Below are positions 15,791 through 19,992 of a DNA stretch of 19,992 nucleotides, one piece after another. A program made the translations under genes and the position numbers. How positions within the stretch are numbered: position 1 is the stretch's first letter; each line of letters starts with the position of its first letter. The notes beneath the pieces are model-generated. The model searched no databases. It was given only the letters and a program-made list of their open reading frames with translations, and was not told the DNA's origin. Source of the stretch: Desulfuromonas sp964536375 (GTDB lineage Bacteria; Desulfobacterota; Desulfuromonadia; Desulfuromonadales; Desulfuromonadaceae); the NCBI GenBank assembly GCA_964536375.1, contig CAZHXF010000048.1, positions 1 through 19,992 on the forward strand, given 5' to 3'.

Positions 15791-16783
15791 TTGGAACAAC
15801 TTTTGCTAGTCATTAACTTAGAAAATTTATCGTTGCGTACTTGTATCCCAGTTCAGCTGTTAGCCGCCATGGTGGTAATAGTTACTGCGGTGCTCTTTGC
15901 TACATCGCCGGCTCTGGCCGTCAACGCTAACCTTGAGGTGAACCTGGGCTATAATGACAATGTGGCAGAAAGTGCTGCTAAACAAGGCTCGGCATTTTGC
16001 AACTATGCCTTTGATGTAGAACAGACTCTCTACGCTAGCGACAATAACTCTATAAGTGGCTACGCCAACACTTATTATCGTGACCATTTTCGCCTAGGCG
16101 ATCAATGGCAAGCCACGGCAGGGCTATCAGCATGGCACCGTCTGTTGAACGGCAGACTGCACGCAACACTATTTGCCGACCTGAGCCGTTATGCTGACCA
16201 AGTCAATATTGACGATGAGCGTGATTTTTTAGCGCTAGGTAGTAGTTGGCAGTTGTTTTTTAACGAGAAACTCAGCACTACTTTTGCCCTCAGCTTTGAG
16301 GACAGTCGCTATCGCCACAAGATAGAAAAATCGACAACTATTGCCAGCGAGCAAAAAAAGCACCATAGCCAGACTGTTTACACTACCAGCCTGTCCAGTA
16401 AACAACGTAATGATAAGCTGTGGCTGTTATCCACCACGATAGATTATCGCTTTAACGCCGACGCCAGTACTCAGCTGACTATTAGCTATAGCGATAATGA
16501 TTCAACACTCGGGGCTGAAAGCTACACTGAAACAGGGCTGGAAAGCCATTGGCAATACCTGTTGACGCCAGCGTGGGAACTGGAAATCTGGGGTTCACAT
16601 CTGTGGCAGGAGTATAATTACGCTCAGGAGCGCAATTGGCTGGCGGCCACTCGGATAAACTGGCAACTCCGCAGCGCATTGGCGGTATATGTACAATTGG
16701 AAAAACAATGGCATACAGCGCCGCGCAACGCGGATTGCTACACAGAAATGGTGAGTCAATGCGGATTTATCTGGTCATACTAG
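15791..16783 (+). CDS. Outer-membrane beta-barrel protein, function unknown
   Basis: Product of up to 330 residues from the TTG at 15791. No ATG or good ribosome binding site marks the start, and a TTG at 15833 is another option. Either gives a signal peptide ending near ATSPALA (residue 43), after which the mature chain begins NANLEVNLGYNDNVAES. The mature part is a run of alternating, aromatic-rich amphipathic strands (for example SGYANTYYRDHFRLG, DASTQLTISYSD, LESHWQYLLTPAWELEIWG). It ends FIWSY, with aromatics at -1, -3 and -5 like a Bam recognition signal. I count enough strands for a 12-16-stranded barrel. No enzyme motif is visible. The 'GYNDNV' opening is shared with barrels of polysaccharide or surface-protein export, but that is weak. 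The next gene starts inside its 3' end. Confidence 0.75.
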   Translation: MEQLLLVINLENLSLRTCIPVQLLAAMVVIVTAVLFATSPALAVNANLEVNLGYNDNVAESAAKQGSAFCNYAFDVEQTLYASDNNSISGYANTYYRDHFRLGDQWQATAGLSAWHRLLNGRLHATLFADLSRYADQVNIDDERDFLALGSSWQLFFNEKLSTTFALSFEDSRYRHKIEKSTTIASEQKKHHSQTVYTTSLSSKQRNDKLWLLSTTIDYRFNADASTQLTISYSDNDSTLGAESYTETGLESHWQYLLTPAWELEIWGSHLWQEYNYAQERNWLAATRINWQLRSALAVYVQLEKQWHTAPRNADCYTEMVSQCGFIWSY

Positions 16784-17175
16784 TTGTTCTCAGTGTTTTG
16801 AGCTGTAGACCTGCGGCAGCGCAAAGCTGCAGTGGTCGTGTGCTCAGCATCGAGCGCTCCGCAGCCAACAGGGTGTCCATGACGCTGGAGATAGCTGATC
16901 CAGATAGTGGAGAACTGCACCACATTAGCGTGGAGACAGGCTCTATCCCAACCGATATCCAACTCAATAGCAGAGTACAACTTGATCTAGTTACTCACGA
17001 CACTGGTGAACCCGGCTCAAACAGCAACACCAAGTATAGTTACCATGCCACGACCCTGCGCCTTGACAGAACTGCCTTGCATGGTGCAGACAAAACCGGC
17101 GTGCGCGCACGCATGAAACAAGCCGGTTCTGGTCGTAATCGTACACAGCACAGCTCTCATCGGGGGCGCCATTGA
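16759..17175 (+). CDS. Small secreted protein with basic tail, function unknown
   Basis: Product of 138 residues from the ATG at 16759, preceded by GGTGAG and overlapping the barrel gene by 25 bp. The open frame runs further upstream, but only this start gives an N-terminal signal peptide (MRIYLVILVVLSVLSC, then RPAAAQS). Cleavage by signal peptidase I after AAA is plausible. VLSC at 13-16 could be a poor lipobox, so a lipoprotein cannot be excluded. The mature part is a small beta-rich domain (CSGRVLSIERSAANRVSMTL, then LNSRVQLDLVTHD), perhaps OB-like, with Ser/Thr/Gly stretches and a very basic C-terminus (RARMKQAGSGRNR to HRGRH). I recognise no family. Its place between a barrel and a sensor kinase, with overlaps on both sides, argues for a joint function. 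Confidence 0.65.
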   Translation: MRIYLVILVVLSVLSCRPAAAQSCSGRVLSIERSAANRVSMTLEIADPDSGELHHISVETGSIPTDIQLNSRVQLDLVTHDTGEPGSNSNTKYSYHATTLRLDRTALHGADKTGVRARMKQAGSGRNRTQHSSHRGRH

Positions 17176-18674
17176 AACAGACACCACAACTGAATACTGC
17201 TCCGTGGAAAATAAATCTGCTGGTATTTGTTGGACTTTTTTTGTTGGTACTGGGTTATTTTTATTGGCAGATTAATCAGTCGCGTCAAGCCTTTGCCGAA
17301 CACGTTCAGGAACATACCCAGCTAGTTACCGCAGTTGTTACTTTCAATCTCAACAATGCCAATCAATCCTTGCAGATCATTGAACAGGTAATAACTTCAT
17401 TCTTAAGTAATACGGCACGTTTTGTTGCCTACCTTGATGAGGTGGAGCCATTTACTGCTGACGAATTAGCTGCCTATGCTCACGAAAATGGTTTGGTTGG
17501 GCTATGGATCCAGCGCGGATCCAAACCACCGGTTATGACCCCGGCAAACTGGTGGGCCAATGAAGGGGGAAAATACCTCGCGCCTACATTACTCCATCGT
17601 CAGCAACTACAACAATATGTGCTTTTCTGGCCAGACCCTGAACAGCAACTTACGATAATGCTGGCGCTACCAGCCGAAAAAATTGAACGGTTACAGCAGC
17701 AGATGCAGATACCGCAGCTACTTGAGACTCTCAATCAGCTCAGCGGTGTCGAACAGCTACGCATCGAAACTACTCAGCAGGCACAAAAGCACCAATTGGC
17801 TGCCAATGAGCGCCAGATTACCCTCGGCGAAAATACTGTCACCTTGGTTATCGAATCAGATATTTTGGCGCACCGCGAAGCGCTGTTATGGCAGCAGTTC
17901 TGGTTATTTAGCTTGTTTCTCGCCTTGGTCGCAGTGTTGTTTTCCTGGGTCTTGCAACGCTATCAAAATCTCCATACCCAGAAGTTACTTCAACTGCAAC
18001 AACAGTTGGCCCATCAACGCGAAGATGCATTACTCGGTCGTGCCGCAGCTGCTATAAGTCATGAAATACGCAATCCTCTCAATGCGATCAGCATGGGATT
18101 GCAACGCCTACAGCTGGAGAAAACCAACCTGAATAAAGGGCATCAATCGCTGATAGAAGCCATGTTGAATGCGGTAACGCGCAGCAACGGTATTATAACC
18201 GGGTTACAACGTTTTGCTCAGCATCTAAAACCTGAATTGCAGCTGGTGGATGTCAGTAAACAGATACACTCCGTGCTGGCGCTATATACCATCGTCGCTC
18301 AAGAGCAAAAAGTTATTATTGCCACCACCATGGAACAGTTAAACTGGGAGGTTGATCCAGAGCTTTTCGGGCTGATAATGGAAAATCTGATCAAAAATGC
18401 TCTTGAGGCGCAACCTTGGGGGGGCTATATCAACATTGTTTTGCAGCGCTATCCTGATTATTTGTTGCTACAGATAGAAAATGGTAGCAGCGCAGATATT
18501 GACCTAGAGCAGTGTCTGGCACCTTACTACACCACTAAAACCCGCGGTACCGGCTTAGGCTTGGCAATGGTCAAAAAAATTGTTTTAGCCCATGGCGGTG
18601 GGTTAAACTTGGAACAACCGGATGACAACTGTTTCCTGGTGCAGATAAGCCTACCAGTGAAAGTGAATACATGA
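17172..18674 (+). CDS. Membrane-bound sensor histidine kinase
   Basis: Product of 500 residues starting at a TTG (17172) that overlaps the TGA of the preceding gene. Order: TM1 at about 14-33; a periplasmic sensor region of about 205 residues (34-238) with no domain I recognise; TM2 at about 239-262; a linker coiled coil; HisKA with AISHEIRNPLNAI and phosphoacceptor His297; and an HATPase with N-box ENLIKNALEA (404-413), PYYTTKTRGTGLGLAMVKK (F and G2 boxes) and HGGG. The G1 box reads IENGSSADID, where DxGxG is expected, so the Asp that usually contacts adenine is Glu or displaced. Activity may still be normal, as related NtrB-like kinases vary here. The stop overlaps the regulator start (ATGA, 18671-18674), marking an obligate pair. 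Confidence 0.94.
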   Translation: MKQTPQLNTAPWKINLLVFVGLFLLVLGYFYWQINQSRQAFAEHVQEHTQLVTAVVTFNLNNANQSLQIIEQVITSFLSNTARFVAYLDEVEPFTADELAAYAHENGLVGLWIQRGSKPPVMTPANWWANEGGKYLAPTLLHRQQLQQYVLFWPDPEQQLTIMLALPAEKIERLQQQMQIPQLLETLNQLSGVEQLRIETTQQAQKHQLAANERQITLGENTVTLVIESDILAHREALLWQQFWLFSLFLALVAVLFSWVLQRYQNLHTQKLLQLQQQLAHQREDALLGRAAAAISHEIRNPLNAISMGLQRLQLEKTNLNKGHQSLIEAMLNAVTRSNGIITGLQRFAQHLKPELQLVDVSKQIHSVLALYTIVAQEQKVIIATTMEQLNWEVDPELFGLIMENLIKNALEAQPWGGYINIVLQRYPDYLLLQIENGSSADIDLEQCLAPYYTTKTRGTGLGLAMVKKIVLAHGGGLNLEQPDDNCFLVQISLPVKVNT

Positions 18675-19992
18675 AGATTCTGATTGTAGATGACGAAGTC
18701 ACTCAGCGCGAAATGTTGCAGGGCTTTCTCCACCATCAAGGCTATAAGGTTATTACCGCGGCAAGCGGTGAGGAGGCACTGAACTGTTGTGCTCGCTACC
18801 CCATAGATCTGGTTCTGCTCGATCAGTGTATGCCTGACCTGACGGGCGAACAGGTTCTGGAACAGTTGATGCTCGCCAATCCACGCATTAAAGTCATCAT
18901 GATAACTGCCTATGGCAACATCGATACCGCTATAAATGTGATGAAACTCGGGGCCTGTGATTTCATGGAAAAACCTATCGATTTGACCGCGCTGGCTGAG
19001 AAAATTGACCAGCTAGATCAGGAGGTGGCAATTGATCGCGATGTTGCCGAGCTCAACTTGCACTTCGTTAATCAGCCGCTACCTTTTGCAGTTATCGCGG
19101 CAAGTGAGGTGATGCGTGAACTATTGTCCTTGCTGCATCAAGTTGCCGCTAGTCCGTGGACGGTACTCATCAACGGGGAAACTGGCACCGGCAAAGAGTT
19201 AGCCGCACGGCTAATCCACCAATTGAGCGCGCGCGCCAAGGAACCATTTATTGAGGTAAACTGCGCCGCTATTCCTGAGAACCTGTTTGAATCGGAATTG
19301 TTCGGTCATGAAAAAGGTGCCTTTACTGGTGCCACGGCGCGACGTAGTGGCCGTTTTGCTGCTGCCGAAAAGGGGACTATTTTTTTCGACGAGATCGGTG
19401 AACTACCGCTGGGGCTACAGGCAAAGCTGCTGCGCGCCCTCCAAGAAAAACGCATCTGTGCCGTCGGTGCCAATTACGAGCACGAGATTGATGTGCGCAT
19501 AGTCGCTGCCACTAACGGCGATCTGGCGGCAATGGTAGCAGCAGGAACCTTCCGCGAAGACCTGTACTATCGGCTGAATGTCTTTGAAGTGGCACTGCCG
19601 CCGCTGCGCCGTCGGCGTGAAGATATACCGCTACTTATCAATCACTTTCTGAGCAAATATGCCCAGCGCCCATTAAATATTGAGCGCGAGGCCTTGGATG
19701 CGTTGATCAAGTATGATTATCCGGGCAATGTACGGGAACTGGAGCACCTAGTGCAACGGCTGGCAACTTTGGTGCGCAGCAGCAATATACGCCGGCGCGA
19801 TCTACCTCCAGCCATACTGCAACCACAGAAATTAGCTATAGATAGTGCTTCGCTCGCGGCACGACTACAGTCAGTGGAACAGCAGATGTTATTGGACACT
19901 TTGGAACAACACGGCTGGATTCAAACACGGGCAGCTGAAGCTCTGGGAATTAGTGAACGGGTGTTGCGCTACAAAATGGCCAAACATGGCTT
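18671..19992 (+). CDS. NtrC-family sigma-54-dependent response regulator (3' end cut by window)
   Basis: 440 codons are present, with no stop before the edge. The receiver (1-120) has the acidic Asp7-Asp8, phosphoacceptor Asp51 (LVLLDQCMPD), Thr79 and Lys101, all intact. The AAA+ domain (about 140-370) has Walker A GETGTGKE (169-176), GAFTGA (216-221, the loop that contacts sigma-54), Walker B GTIFFDEIG (235-243) and YPGNVREL. A Fis-type helix-turn-helix follows at about 418-437 (TRAAEALGISERVLRYKM). Only a few residues are probably missing. Start and kinase stop overlap as ATGA. Since GAFTGA is intact, it should activate sigma-54 promoters; I found none clearly placed in this window, so the targets may lie elsewhere or downstream. 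Confidence 0.95.
   Translation, partial: MKILIVDDEVTQREMLQGFLHHQGYKVITAASGEEALNCCARYPIDLVLLDQCMPDLTGEQVLEQLMLANPRIKVIMITAYGNIDTAINVMKLGACDFMEKPIDLTALAEKIDQLDQEVAIDRDVAELNLHFVNQPLPFAVIAASEVMRELLSLLHQVAASPWTVLINGETGTGKELAARLIHQLSARAKEPFIEVNCAAIPENLFESELFGHEKGAFTGATARRSGRFAAAEKGTIFFDEIGELPLGLQAKLLRALQEKRICAVGANYEHEIDVRIVAATNGDLAAMVAAGTFREDLYYRLNVFEVALPPLRRRREDIPLLINHFLSKYAQRPLNIEREALDALIKYDYPGNVRELEHLVQRLATLVRSSNIRRRDLPPAILQPQKLAIDSASLAARLQSVEQQMLLDTLEQHGWIQTRAAEALGISERVLRYKMAKHG

Noticed and set aside
1..19992. Mobile elements, CRISPR arrays, tRNA genes or integrated phage.
   Set aside because: No transposase or integrase reading frame, no regularly spaced repeats, no cloverleaf and no target-site duplications were seen.

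Overview
The window looks like chromosomal core sequence from a Gram-negative bacterium with an outer membrane: GlmS/GlmU, Pal, a CpoB-type lipoprotein, a SurA-like chaperone and a beta-barrel are all present. Several features point, by recognition rather than by search, to a Desulfuromonadia (Geobacter/Desulfuromonas-like) member of the former Deltaproteobacteria. These are a short MXAN_5187-type protein beside a cobalamin-domain radical SAM protein, an MshEN plus receiver protein, an NtrC-type two-component pair, and a small membrane protein ending in a Cys module otherwise seen at the C-termini of sensor and GGDEF proteins of this group. Base composition looks near 50% G+C. I see no transposase, tRNA, rRNA, CRISPR array or phage gene.

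Layout. 1-690: an open fragment at the edge that may be a decayed GGDEF end, then a small two-helix membrane protein with a Cys-rich tail. 691-3956 (minus): glmU then glmS, the route to UDP-N-acetylglucosamine. 3957-4135: a divergent control region holding a glmU promoter and, reading forward, a potential three-way-junction RNA fold and a helix that could mask a ribosome binding site. 4136-6541 (plus): MXAN_5187-like protein and radical SAM protein, 3 bp apart. 6538-9909 (minus): pal, cpoB-like, hslO, then an MshEN/pseudo-receiver gene whose stop overlaps the radical SAM stop. 9910-10141: divergent pal/nadA promoters. 10142-15668 (plus): nadA with a terminator, then mfd and a SurA-like isomerase with a terminator. 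15725-19992 (plus): a perfect 16-bp palindrome followed by four overlapping genes: beta-barrel, small secreted protein, membrane histidine kinase, and a sigma-54-dependent response regulator cut by the window end just after its DNA-binding helix.

Most genes are housekeeping. The parts deserving attention are (a) the barrel/secreted protein/kinase/regulator cassette, which looks like a self-contained envelope-sensing unit of unknown purpose; (b) the MshEN protein, which has both canonical c-di-GMP-binding repeats but a receiver whose phosphoacceptor Asp is Glu; (c) the structured leader ahead of the MXAN_5187-like/radical SAM pair; and (d) the stand-alone Cys-module membrane protein beside a probable GGDEF remnant. 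All functional statements on these four are inference from motifs and layout.
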